Of a stretch of 35,601 bases of DNA, positions 1 through 10,136 are shown one piece after another. The stretch comes from Syntrophorhabdaceae bacterium (GTDB taxonomy: Bacteria; Desulfobacterota; Deferrimicrobia; Deferrimicrobiales; Deferrimicrobiaceae): the NCBI GenBank assembly GCA_009783195.1, contig WRHP01000014.1, positions 1 to 35,601 on the forward strand, written 5' to 3'. How positions within the stretch are numbered: the stretch's first letter is position 1; the number at the start of each line of letters is the position of its first letter. The notes under the pieces were generated by a model, which worked only from the letters and a program-made list of their open reading frames with translations, did not search any database and was not told the DNA's origin. The position numbers were made by a program, and so were the translations under genes.

Positions 1-735
1 TATTCGATTGATACTGCTCTCAAATATTATCTTACCGCCATTAACGAGATTCCTGTTAAATGTATAAATAACACGCTTATCGGCAGGACTTTCGGGATCA
101 ACGTAAAACATATTGGTAACGTCTTTTATGCCGCCATTACCAGGTCCTGAACGTCGATAACCACTATGATATTCCCCATCACGTAATATCTCCTGTGGAA
201 AGATATTAAATTCGAAGGTTGTACCACCGTCGTAAGAGATATGAAATGCGCCATTCGAAGTACCTATATAGACAATGTTGTTATCGGCAGGATCAACCGC
301 AATCCTGCTAACCCGCGTAAGGGGTTTAAAATTAGGCTGTATATTATCCCAAGTGTCGCCGCCATCGACCGACTTCCACAACCCGCTCGCCGTTGCGCCG
401 GCGTAGATGATATTCGGATCGGACGGATCAAAACAATAGGTGTCGGTTGTCCCTTTAAAATAGAGTGTTTTCCACTGATTGCCACCGTCTTTAGTTAAAA
501 AAGTGCCGGTCATATCACACAAGGTCATCATCACGTCCTTATCGTGCGGGCTTATTACCGGCACAAATACTGTCCCGCCGCCGCCGGGTCCTATCGGAAT
601 CCATTCGTCGCAGTTATCGCCGATTAAACAGGATGGTTGCGTACCCGACCCGCACGAATTAAATAATACGGTCAGTAACATAAAACATACGGCTGAAATA
701 TGCCGTAAAAGGTTTGTCTTTTTTGATTTCATCAT
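1..735 (-). CDS. Asp-box (BNR-like) repeat lipoprotein, cut by the left edge
   Basis: The minus strand is open for 245 codons from an ATG at 735 to the window edge with no stop, so the C-terminus is missing. The N-terminus has basic residues, a hydrophobic stretch and a cysteine near residue 27 (LFNSC), which suggests a lipoprotein signal, although the lipobox is not ideal. The mature part repeats Asp-box-like motifs (KDGGNQW, SVDGGDTW, SYDGGTTF) and phrases such as DPSDPNIIYAG and DPADNNIVYIG. These are typical of BNR/sialidase-like or Ycf48-like beta-propellers. Such folds occur in secreted glycosidases and in assembly factors, and no substrate can be inferred. No earlier in-frame start was found. 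A purine-rich AGGAAAGAG lies about 22 bases upstream, farther than usual. The gene looks AT-richer than its neighbours. It lies 78 bases downstream of eno on the same strand. Confidence 0.75.
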   Translation of the reverse strand, partial: MMKSKKTNLLRHISAVCFMLLTVLFNSCGSGTQPSCLIGDNCDEWIPIGPGGGGTVFVPVISPHDKDVMMTLCDMTGTFLTKDGGNQWKTLYFKGTTDTYCFDPSDPNIIYAGATASGLWKSVDGGDTWDNIQPNFKPLTRVSRIAVDPADNNIVYIGTSNGAFHISYDGGTTFEFNIFPQEILRDGEYHSGYRRSGPGNGGIKDVTNMFYVDPESPADKRVIYTFNRNLVNGGKIIFESSINRI

Positions 736-813
736 ATTTGTTTTTTTTGAATAGTAACTCTTTCCTAATTCCGTATCAAGTGCAGCATGACAGTTCAGAA
801 TGACCTCGTAAAT

Positions 814-2399
<1,586 letters not shown>

Positions 2400-2684
2400 T
2401 TACTTTTTTTTGCCGCCAATCGCTTCTTTGAGAACTTTGCCAGGCGTAAACTTGGGAACCTTGGCAGCTTTGATCTTTATGGCCTCGCCGGTCTGAGGGT
2501 TGCGTCCCATGCGAGCCTTCCGGCTAGTGACTCCAAAGGTGCCAAAACCGGTTAAGGTCAACTTGTCTCCTTTTTTAAGGCATTTGATGACCGCATTCTG
2601 GAACGCTTCGACAGCTGATTCCGCCTGACCCTTCCCTATTCCCGCTCCCGCGCGAATGGCCTCGACCAGTTCTGCCTTCGTCAT
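2400..2684 (-). CDS. HU-family DNA-binding protein
   Basis: This is a small basic histone-like protein that dimerises, bends DNA and helps compact the nucleoid. The 94-residue product begins MTKAELVEAI. It carries the HU/IHF signature in the beta-arm region: GFGTFG, then RKARMGRNPQTGEAI with the DNA-intercalating proline. It ends in GGKKK. The length is normal for HU (about 90 residues). The ATG at 2684 has GGAGG eight bases upstream. A longer in-frame start at 2702 would contain this ribosome-binding site. A good sigma-70 promoter lies upstream and a strong hairpin terminator downstream, so it is probably monocistronic. Sequence alone cannot tell an HU-alpha type from an HU-beta type. Confidence 0.95.
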   Translation of the reverse strand: MTKAELVEAIRAGAGIGKGQAESAVEAFQNAVIKCLKKGDKLTLTGFGTFGVTSRKARMGRNPQTGEAIKIKAAKVPKFTPGKVLKEAIGGKKK

Positions 2685-2792
2685 ATTGCCGACCTCCATC
2701 AATTTTTATAAAGCTCCCCGGTGTACGGAGAAAAACAGCGAAAAACACGACATCACTTTGAACTTGGATTAGTTTTACAAACCCCGAACTCA

Positions 2793-2820
2793 TTAATACT
2801 GAAAGGAGTTCGCATGTCAA
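2793..2820 (-). promoter_or_regulatory. Sigma-70-type promoter for the HU gene
   Basis: On the minus strand TTGACA (2820-2815) and TATTAA (2798-2793) are separated by 16 bases. The start codon is about 110 bases downstream, giving a long leader. Confidence 0.65.
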
Positions 2821-2881
2821 GGCTAAACGATGTCTTTTGAAATCGAACGACTTACAAAAAGAACTTAGCGAACAGTACGGG

Positions 2882-2887
2882 TATAAT
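2882..2887 (+). promoter_or_regulatory. Perfect -10 box just before the TonB-like gene
   Basis: TATAAT ends eight bases before the ATG at 2896, so transcription would start at or within a few bases of the start codon. No good -35 hexamer is seen 16-18 bases upstream. No Shine-Dalgarno sequence precedes the ATG, which fits a leaderless message. Confidence 0.5.
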
Positions 2888-2895
2888 AAAATGTT

Positions 2896-3861
2896 ATGCT
2901 TCGAAACCGTAAACTCATCACCTTCATGGGCATATCGCTACTGTTCCACGTGGCCATGCTCCTGTTTGCTTATCTCTTCCCTTCGGCTCCGCCTAAAAAG
3001 GAAATAGTAACGGAGGTCAGTATCGCGGATATCCCGCGCTCCGAAGATTTTCTGCCTTCAAAGCCCGGCATCATTGAAGGACAACGTCCGACCGCGCCGC
3101 CGCCCACGCAAAAAGAAGATATGCTTGGACGAGTCCCCGACCTTCCCGTTAAAACAGATCTGCCGCCGGAAAAATCGTTCCCCGCTCCTCGCCCTGACGA
3201 GAAAGAGCAGCGACAAGCAAAAACCGAGAAGGCACGGCAGGCAAAAGCAACAGAGGCGGAACAAGCAGACGCCACTGAATCACAGAGCGCGTCTGACACA
3301 GAACCATCAAGTCTTACAGAATCTCCGGAAAGCCAGCCTTCTTCTTCAGGAGATTCGCCACGCTCTCTTCGCGATCTCACCCCAACGCTGGGAAAACTGG
3401 TGATGACCCAAAACGAACCGTCCGGCGGACGAGGTGAAGGAGAATCGCGCGGCAGCGCCGCAGGCACCGGAGGAAAAGCTTCCGAGAATAAAGGTGTCGT
3501 AGAAGAAAGCGGTGGCGGCTTCCGGCTGACATCGTTGAACGCGCCGGAAATTCAGTACATCTCCTATTTCGCGTCGATCAAGCGAAAAATAGAGCTTGTA
3601 TGGCAATACCCGTACGATGCGGCCGTACAAGGAATCCAGGGAGAACTGCAGATTGATTTCGTGATAGGGCGAAACGGCAAACTGGAATCAGTCGAGTTGG
3701 TACGAGGGTCCGGCTACAAAATTCTGGACGAAGAAGCAATCAGGTCGATACGGAAAGCGGCTCCTTTCGATCCTATTCCAGCAGAGTACAACATCCCCAA
3801 TCTCCAAATCCGGGGAAGGTTCGTTTACACGCACGGCGGCAAGCTGCGCATCATGCGCTGA
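2896..3861 (+). CDS. TonB/TolA-type energy-transducing protein
   Basis: This 321-residue protein has the layout of TonB family members. A short cytoplasmic tail and one membrane-spanning helix (about residues 8-27) come first. A long periplasmic region rich in Pro, Glu, Lys, Ser and Gln follows. The globular C-terminal TonB domain starts near residue 217 (SYFASIKRKIELVWQYP) and includes GELQIDFVIGRNGKLESVELVRGSG and EAIRSIRKAAPFDPIP. TonB couples the proton motive force, via ExbB/ExbD, to outer-membrane transporters. No exbB, exbD or receptor gene is nearby, so its partner is unknown and TolA-like use is possible. The start has no Shine-Dalgarno sequence, but a TATAAT lies eight bases upstream. 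It is divergent from HU. Confidence 0.88.
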   Translation: MLRNRKLITFMGISLLFHVAMLLFAYLFPSAPPKKEIVTEVSIADIPRSEDFLPSKPGIIEGQRPTAPPPTQKEDMLGRVPDLPVKTDLPPEKSFPAPRPDEKEQRQAKTEKARQAKATEAEQADATESQSASDTEPSSLTESPESQPSSSGDSPRSLRDLTPTLGKLVMTQNEPSGGRGEGESRGSAAGTGGKASENKGVVEESGGGFRLTSLNAPEIQYISYFASIKRKIELVWQYPYDAAVQGIQGELQIDFVIGRNGKLESVELVRGSGYKILDEEAIRSIRKAAPFDPIPAEYNIPNLQIRGRFVYTHGGKLRIMR

Positions 3862-3885
3862 CCCGGCGGCTTTACCTTTGTTCTT

Positions 3886-3917
3886 AAAATCAAAACGCTT
3901 CGCGTTTCACGCGAAGC
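3886..3917 (-). terminator. Terminator of the folD-gcvH-like operon
   Basis: A perfect eight-base stem GCTTCGCG/CGCGAAGC (3897-3904 and 3910-3917) has a five-base loop. On the minus strand it is followed by GTTTTGATTTT. It lies 56 bases past the gcvH-like stop and may also slow readthrough from the TonB-like gene on the other strand. Confidence 0.7.
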
Positions 3918-3972
3918 ATCCATACCGCGCATTCCAGATAAAAAATAAAGCCGCTTCCATTCCGGATTGGAA

Positions 3973-4359
3973 TTATCCCTCCCCGGAATACTTTTCGTAA
4001 TCGTCAGCAGACAGCAGGAAATCCATTTCACCGCAATCAGAAGGCGTGATTTCCAGGAGCCACCCTTCGGCGTATGGATCGCGGGTGACATTTCGCGGAA
4101 CAATTTCCGCAACGGAGTTCGCGTCCACCACGCTCCCCGTAAGAGGAGAAACGATCTCGAAAACAGTGAGAGAAGACCCTACAAGCCCTATCGGTTCCCC
4201 GGCCGCTATCGCTGTATCCCTATTTGGCAATCCCACGGAAACAGCGTCTCCCAGAAACCTTCCAGGAACGTGGGTCAACCCCATGCGTATTTTTCCGCCG
4301 GAAACCGGAAGCGCCCATATGTGCGACCTCGAGTACCTTCGGTCGGAGGGAGGGATCAT
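3973..4359 (-). CDS. GcvH-like protein lacking the lipoyl lysine
   Basis: The 128-residue product follows the fold pattern of glycine cleavage H protein. YSRSHIWA near residue 9 corresponds to the usual Y-x-x-x-H-x-W, followed by [43 protein letters not shown] and [10 protein letters not shown]. The lipoylated lysine of the H protein lies in an ESVKA motif just before the D-x-Y-x-P-x-S-G segment. Aligned by SPLTG, that position here is Leu64 (GSSLTV), and no lysine is nearby. Carrying lipoate in the normal way is therefore not expected. The gene overlaps the folD stop by four bases (ATGA), so translation is coupled. FolD uses 5,10-methylene-tetrahydrofolate, the product of glycine cleavage, which hints at a regulatory or structural role in one-carbon metabolism. 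It could also be a decayed H protein, but the reading frame is intact. Confidence 0.8.
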   Translation of the reverse strand: MIPPSDRRYSRSHIWALPVSGGKIRMGLTHVPGRFLGDAVSVGLPNRDTAIAAGEPIGLVGSSLTVFEIVSPLTGSVVDANSVAEIVPRNVTRDPYAEGWLLEITPSDCGEMDFLLSADDYEKYSGEG

Positions 4360-5210
4360 TTCAGCGACCGCGTGGCCGCTTCGTATGTATTCTGGAGAAG
4401 CATGGCGATGGTCATCGGGCCGACCCCACCGGGCACAGGGGTGATGGCCCCCGCAACCTCCTTCGCTTCATCGAAGGCAATGTCGCCACATAGCTTTCCC
4501 TGATCGTCCCGGTTAATTCCGACGTCGATGACAACCGCGCCGGGCTTGATCCAGGAACCCCTGATCATCCGCGCTTTCCCCACCGCCGCAATCACCACAT
4601 CGCCGCTGCGAACCACGGAGGACAAATCTTCGGTCCGGGAGTGACAAAGAGTGACTGTCGCGTGACGAGACAAAAGAAGCATGGCCACAGGCTTTCCCAC
4701 GAGATTGCTGCGTCCCACGACCACGGCATGCTTTCCCTTGAGCTCTATTTTCTCATGGTCGAGCATCCGCATGACTCCGTACGGCGTACACGGTATAAAT
4801 CCGGCGTCACCCGCAAACAGAAGGCCGGCGTTTACCGGATTAAGGCCATCGACATCTTTTGCCGGGTCAATCGCCTTTATCACTTTTCCGGAATCAATAT
4901 GCTTTGGAAGCGGCAGTTGCACGAGAATTCCGTGGACGGAGGGGTCGGCGTTCAGACGCGACACCACCTTCAACAACTCCCGCTCCTCCGTCTCCGTCGG
5001 AAGTTCGATCATGCGAGAAAGAAACCCGGCTTCGTCAGCGGCCTTTTCCTTGTTGCGAACGTAAATCCTGGAAGCGGGGTCCTCTCCGACAAGAACCACA
5101 GTAAGTCCGGGCCTAACTCCGGTTCGCGCAACCAGCTCCGCGACTTTGGTTTTGACTTCCGCGCGAACGGAGGCGGCGATAGCCTTTCCGTCGATCAAGG
5201 CCGCAGTCAT
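4356..5210 (-). CDS. folD: Bifunctional methylene-THF dehydrogenase/cyclohydrolase
   Basis: FolD oxidises 5,10-methylene-tetrahydrofolate with NADP+ and hydrolyses the methenyl product to 10-formyl-tetrahydrofolate, feeding purine and formyl-Met synthesis. The 284 residues match the family length. Visible landmarks are the catalytic Tyr50 and Lys54 (YVRNK), QLPLP near residue 100, DVDGLNP, the Rossmann segment [12 protein letters not shown] and the C-terminal PGGVGPMT. The ATG at 5210 follows GAGAGG with a five-base gap. The stop codon overlaps the start of the GcvH-like gene (ATGA), forming a two-gene operon ended by the hairpin near 3900. Confidence 0.97.
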   Translation of the reverse strand: MTAALIDGKAIAASVRAEVKTKVAELVARTGVRPGLTVVLVGEDPASRIYVRNKEKAADEAGFLSRMIELPTETEERELLKVVSRLNADPSVHGILVQLPLPKHIDSGKVIKAIDPAKDVDGLNPVNAGLLFAGDAGFIPCTPYGVMRMLDHEKIELKGKHAVVVGRSNLVGKPVAMLLLSRHATVTLCHSRTEDLSSVVRSGDVVIAAVGKARMIRGSWIKPGAVVIDVGINRDDQGKLCGDIAFDEAKEVAGAITPVPGGVGPMTIAMLLQNTYEAATRSLK

Positions 5211-5250
5211 CCGGACCTCTCTTGAAAACTCTTTTTTTATTTTTCTCTTT

Positions 5251-5541
5251 TTAGTCGGGATCGGTCGACAGCTTCGGCAAAGGCCGCGTTGACATAGCGG
5301 GAGCGGACGCTCCTTTTTTCTTTCCCGCCGTCTGGCCTTTTTCCGGAGCCGGAAGCTGCGATTTTTTTCCGTAGTCGGTGGCGTAAAACCCGCTCCCCTT
5401 GAAAATAACCGCGCCGCTTGATATTTTCCGCTCCGACGCGCCGCCGCACTCTTCGCATTTTACCCGCGGGGTCTCGTTCATCCCGTGAATCCGCTCGGTA
5501 ATTGCCCCGCATTTTTTGCATATGTATTCATAAATCGGCAT
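5251..5541 (-). CDS. FmdB-family zinc-ribbon protein
   Basis: This 96-residue protein starts with [12 protein letters not shown], the hallmark of the FmdB putative regulatory protein family. Two CxxC pairs (CKKC at 8-11, CEEC at about 29-32) should bind one zinc. [13 protein letters not shown] after the ribbon is also typical. The tail from residue 65 is low-complexity, rich in Lys, Pro and Ala, and probably disordered. FmdB was first noted beside an amidase operon in Methylophilus, but the general role is unknown. The ATG at 5541 has GGAGG twelve bases upstream, and the product starts exactly at the conserved MPIYEY. It lies between the groEL terminator and folD on the same strand. Confidence 0.9.
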   Translation of the reverse strand: MPIYEYICKKCGAITERIHGMNETPRVKCEECGGASERKISSGAVIFKGSGFYATDYGKKSQLPAPEKGQTAGKKKGASAPAMSTRPLPKLSTDPD

Positions 5542-5580
5542 ATCTTTTTTAATCCTCCGTAGCGCCTGTTTCGCTGCAAC

Positions 5581-5620
5581 AGAAAAGGCGCTCCCCGGAC
5601 CGCGTAGCCCGGAGAGCGCC
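5581..5620 (-). terminator. groES-groEL terminator
   Basis: A twelve-base stem with one mismatch (GGCGCTCCCCGG with CCGGAGAGCGCC, 5587-5598 and 5609-5620) is followed on the minus strand by TTTTCTGTT. It begins 18 bases past the groEL stop. Confidence 0.85.
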
Positions 5621-5637
5621 ATAAGCGCTTGTTTATC

Positions 5638-7278
<1,641 letters not shown>

Positions 7279-7324
7279 TTATCCTCCTTCTTCGGATTCT
7301 TTGTGTATATTTTGATTTCAGGTT

Positions 7325-7615
7325 TTACTTGGAGATGACAGCGAGAATGTCGTCTTCGCGCATGATCAGATGCTCGACGCCGTCGACTTTTATGTCGGTT
7401 CCGGAGTATTTCCCAAACAGAATGCGGTCGCCTTCTTTCACTTCACAGGGAATGCGGGAGCCGTTATCGGCCACCTTGCCGGGACCCACCGCTACCACCA
7501 GGCCTTCCTGCGGCTTTTCCTTGGCGCTGTCGGGGATGATGATTCCGCCCTTGGTTTTCGTTTCCTCTTCCATCCGCTTGATCAGTATTCTGTCCTGCAA
7601 CGGCTTGACTTTCAT
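7325..7615 (-). CDS. groES: 10-kDa co-chaperonin GroES
   Basis: GroES caps the GroEL chamber as a heptamer. The 96-residue product begins [14 protein letters not shown] and contains the mobile-loop region [14 protein letters not shown], whose hydrophobic GGIII edge binds Gro[28 protein letters not shown] and the terminal DDILAVI follow. The ATG at 7615 is preceded by a repeated AAGGAGGAGGAGG five bases upstream, a strong ribosome-binding site. A longer reading frame begins upstream but adds no conserved sequence and runs back toward the CIRCE. It is the first gene of groES-groEL and is heat-regulated through the CIRCE operator. Confidence 0.98.
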   Translation of the reverse strand: MKVKPLQDRILIKRMEEETKTKGGIIIPDSAKEKPQEGLVVAVGPGKVADNGSRIPCEVKEGDRILFGKYSGTDIKVDGVEHLIMREDDILAVISK

Positions 7616-7668
7616 GCTTACCTCCTCCTCCTTGATATGGAATGATGCTTCAAATCGCTTTGTCGTTG

Positions 7669-7695
7669 TTAGCACTCGTTTTTATCGAGTGCTAA
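7669..7695 (-). promoter_or_regulatory. CIRCE operator (HrcA binding site)
   Basis: This is a perfect match to the CIRCE consensus, TTAGCACTC-N9-GAGTGCTAA. The dyad continues outward to CGTTG/CAACG (7664-7700). It sits between the promoter and the groES start, overlapping the likely transcription start, as expected for repression by HrcA. No hrcA gene is in the window. Confidence 0.98.
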
Positions 7696-7700
7696 CAACG

Positions 7701-7730
7701 ATCATAACGAAGCGCTCAAAGTCCTGTCAA
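7701..7730 (-). promoter_or_regulatory. Sigma-70-type promoter of groES-groEL
   Basis: On the minus strand TTGACA (7730-7725) and TATGAT (7706-7701) are 18 bases apart. The CIRCE begins a few bases downstream, so HrcA would block initiation. Confidence 0.85.
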
Positions 7731-7765
7731 GAAAATTGCGATGCCGGGTAAAAAAGCAGAAAAAT

Positions 7766-8038
7766 TCAGAGCTTACGACGAAACATTTCTTCTTCGAAAT
7801 ATTTCTTATAAAGGATGTCCCACTCCCGTTCGCCCTCATGTACGCGACGGGAAAGACGGGAAATCTTCTCGCGGGCAGCGGCGTCCGCCCCCTCCTCCAT
7901 ACGAGCATACGACAGCAGTACCGCCTTGGCCTCGCGGTGCGCGGCGGATTCGTCAGTAAACACAGCCGCCTCCGCCTTCTGGAGAGACTTGCGGACAAGA
8001 TGAGCCAAGTGTGAAATACGCGCTTCCGTCAAACGCAC
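7766..8038 (-). CDS. DUF507 family protein, copy A
   Basis: The 90-residue product matches the DUF507 family: MRLTEARISHLAHLV at the start, a middle segment with FTDESAAHREAK, and the C-terminal KISRLSRRVHEGEREWDILYKKYFEEEM. It is charged, predicted helical and has no membrane segment or signal. The function of the family is unknown. The start is GTG at 8038, with GGAGGT seven bases upstream. It lies 14 bases after the second DUF507 gene, with which it shares the opening M-(K/R)-L-T and overall length, so the two are tandem paralogues. They follow the methylthioadenosine phosphorylase gene in one operon. Confidence 0.88.
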   Translation of the reverse strand: MRLTEARISHLAHLVRKSLQKAEAAVFTDESAAHREAKAVLLSYARMEEGADAAAREKISRLSRRVHEGEREWDILYKKYFEEEMFRRKL

Positions 8039-8052
8039 CTGCTTTACCTCCG

Positions 8053-8334
8053 CTATAAAACAATGCCCCGCTCATGCGCGAGGCGTTCCTTGATCTTCTG
8101 GAAGAGAATCCGCGTATTGGCCTGCATCGCATCGGCCTTCCCCACATGGCGGTCAAGCAGTTTGGCCGCTTCCAGATCGAGATCCTCTTCCCGCTGAATG
8201 TCTTTTCTTATTTCGGCGGCCATCCTGGCCACAACAGCCTCATCAGCTTCCTTCGAGCGAATAAGCCCCTTCGATTTCCAGCGGGAAAGAATCTCCGCGC
8301 AGATGCGCCGGATCTGTTCGTCTGTAAGTTTCAT
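8053..8334 (-). CDS. DUF507 family protein, copy B
   Basis: The 93-residue product begins MKLTDEQIRRICAEIL and resembles copy A in size and layout. It is more diverged, with DLDLEAAKLLDRHV and ILFQKIKERLAHERGIVL toward the end. It is helical, charged and cytoplasmic by appearance, with function unknown. The ATG at 8334 overlaps the stop of the preceding phosphorylase gene (ATGA) and has GGGAGG five bases before it. A much longer reading frame upstream in this phase is only a shadow of the phosphorylase gene. Divergence between the two DUF507 copies suggests they are not simple duplicates and may form a hetero-oligomer, but this is inference. Confidence 0.85.
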   Translation of the reverse strand: MKLTDEQIRRICAEILSRWKSKGLIRSKEADEAVVARMAAEIRKDIQREEDLDLEAAKLLDRHVGKADAMQANTRILFQKIKERLAHERGIVL

Positions 8335-9209
8335 CCGGGCCTCCCGCCGCGCCGGCTTCCGCTGACCCATTTTCGGAAATCGGAGCCGATTATCCCTTTC
8401 TTCCTGTATCTTTCCATCGAAACCGCGCAGGGGCAATCTCTTACTTCTTTTTCTATGGACGCCATGGCGGCAATGGCAATTTCGGGAATGGCGTTTTTTG
8501 CAGCCTCCACCGCCGAAACTTCCTTTTGAGGCAACATTCCTTCGAACAGATCGCCAGGGCGATACGGGAGATCGCGCACTCCTTCCGCGTAATTCGTCAC
8601 GTAAGCCACCGCGGCGTAGCAAATTTCGAGCTCTCGGGCGAGGAAGGCTTCGGGGCACAGCGTCATGCCGACAAGATTTGCCCCGGCCATGGCAAAGAAG
8701 CGGATCTCGGCGGCCGTTTCGAGCCGCGGCCCCTCGGTGCAAGCGTAGACGCCGCCTGAATGAAGCCGGGAGACAGAGTTGTTCTTATCCGCAGCGGCAC
8801 GAAACGCAACCCGAAGCGCCTCGCAGAACACGGGATGCTGCCTGATAAAGCCTATGCCGCCGTTTTCATAAAAAGTCGACGGACGGCTCCGCGTAAAATC
8901 GAGGAGGCCGTCAGGTAGAACCAGATCGCCTGGGCGGTATTTTTTGGAGATAGCTCCCGGTCCCGTCCAGGAAAGAATCCTCTCCACCCCCAACAGCTTC
9001 GCCGCATAGACGTTGGCACGGTAATTTACATAAGAGGCTGTCTTTTCGTACCCTCGCTCGCCGTGACGGGACAAAAAGAGATACCGGAAACCGTCTTTAT
9101 GAAAATCGTGGACAGGGTTAGAGAGACCATAAGGAGTGCGAACCCGCCGGGAAGAAAGACACTCCCCCAAGATCCCCGAAGGAAGGGCATATGCTCCTGA
9201 TCCTCCCAA
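8331..9209 (-). CDS. mtnP: S-methyl-5'-thioadenosine phosphorylase (MTAP/PNP family)
   Basis: This enzyme would cleave methylthioadenosine, a by-product of polyamine synthesis and other AdoMet reactions, with phosphate. MTAP-family landmarks are present: GGSGAY (phosphate loop), LSRHGERG, NYRANVYAAKLLGV, the EGPRLETAAEI segment and VGMTLCPEAFLARELEICYA. The substrate-site sequence NYAEG leaves some room for methylthioinosine or another purine nucleoside. The start is odd. The family normally has a strand of about six residues before GGSG, and here the codons reading PRILLL do precede it, yet no in-frame ATG, GTG or TTG exists upstream of the TTG at 9209. A CTG at 9251 overlaps the stop of the preceding gene (CTGA) and would restore the strand. 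The 3' end overlaps DUF507 copy B. Confidence 0.85.
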   Translation of the reverse strand: MGGSGAYALPSGILGECLSSRRVRTPYGLSNPVHDFHKDGFRYLFLSRHGERGYEKTASYVNYRANVYAAKLLGVERILSWTGPGAISKKYRPGDLVLPDGLLDFTRSRPSTFYENGGIGFIRQHPVFCEALRVAFRAAADKNNSVSRLHSGGVYACTEGPRLETAAEIRFFAMAGANLVGMTLCPEAFLARELEICYAAVAYVTNYAEGVRDLPYRPGDLFEGMLPQKEVSAVEAAKNAIPEIAIAAMASIEKEVRDCPCAVSMERYRKKGIIGSDFRKWVSGSRRGGRPG

Positions 9210-9247
9210 CAGGAGGATCCGCGGCTTCCCGCAAAAGGCAGCGCGGC

Positions 9248-9928
9248 TCAGAATAAAACCCGTACGCCCATAAGCGCGTTCCAGCCGCTCAAATCGACGT
9301 TGAAACCCTCAAACCTGGATTTGATCCAGTGATACCGCCCTTCCATATTCAAGGCAACTCTTGGGGTCAGCCAGAAGTCCATCCCAAAAGACATGTACCC
9401 GCCTAAATCCGCCGTATCGTCTTTTACGCCTCTTTTTTCGTCGAGGCTGGCAAAATATATCCCCAACCCCGCGCCTATATAAGGCTCAACGACAGGATTG
9501 GGAATAATCAGCCGACCGCCGACCGTAAGCGGCAACACGGAAAGATCTCCATCGTAAACATTGCTTTTCGATCCGAAATATCCGACCGATCCCTCAACCG
9601 CGAAAAACGGCGTTAGGCGGTTGCCGAAAATTACGTTGAAGGCAAAGCCGGTATTATAGGTCGCCAGGCCGTCGCGCCAATCATCATTGGGCTCGTAAAA
9701 ACCCAACTGGACGCCGACATACCCCGGGCCGTAATTCATGTGGGTCTGCGGCGGAACCGCGGCGGCTCTCGGGGGAGAAGACGACGCCGGAGGCGGTGGC
9801 GGTGGTAGTGAAGAAGGCTCTTCTCTCGTGTATCCCCGTTCATACCGATCATATTCGGCGGCAAAAGCTGCCCCGGCCAAAACCGCCATTACCACCAACG
9901 CTGTCGACAAAACCACAGCTTTTCTCAT
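9248..9928 (-). CDS. Outer-membrane beta-barrel protein
   Basis: The 226-residue product has a clear Sec signal peptide (MRKAVVLSTALVVMAVLAGAAFA, cleaved near residue 23). A low-complexity linker with a run of prolines follows (about residues 40-65). The remainder has the alternating pattern of a small barrel: YVGVQLGFYEPN, GFAFNVIFGNRLTPFFAVEGSVGYF, VEPYIGAGLGIYFAS, YMSFGMDFWLTPRVALNMEGRYHW. It ends in phenylalanine, as expected for BAM recognition. It resembles the OmpA-like/porin family 8-strand barrels. Ligand and role are unknown. The ATG at 9928 has AAGGAGG five bases upstream, and a GTG one codon earlier is too close to it. The mtnP frame follows immediately. Confidence 0.85.
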   Translation of the reverse strand: MRKAVVLSTALVVMAVLAGAAFAAEYDRYERGYTREEPSSLPPPPPPASSSPPRAAAVPPQTHMNYGPGYVGVQLGFYEPNDDWRDGLATYNTGFAFNVIFGNRLTPFFAVEGSVGYFGSKSNVYDGDLSVLPLTVGGRLIIPNPVVEPYIGAGLGIYFASLDEKRGVKDDTADLGGYMSFGMDFWLTPRVALNMEGRYHWIKSRFEGFNVDLSGWNALMGVRVLF

Positions 9929-10136
9929 CACAACCTCCTTTAATCACCGAAGCAATGATACCGGCTTCGAGGATATAATGAGCATATTTTGCAAACAACC
10001 AATTACAAAATAATACGAAGCGGTCGCAAAAGAAATTCATGATCATTACTATGAAGACAAGAGTTGATCCAGCTTATGAAAAGGCGCAATCCGAGGGCCT
10101 TGGTCACTGACATTTGATAAATTCGCCGACCTGACG

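Noticed and set aside
74..300. Two GCCGATAA matches on the minus strand resembling sigma-28 -10 boxes
   Set aside because: Both lie inside the lipoprotein gene, come from repeated Pro-Ala-Asp codons and lack a TAAA box at the right distance.
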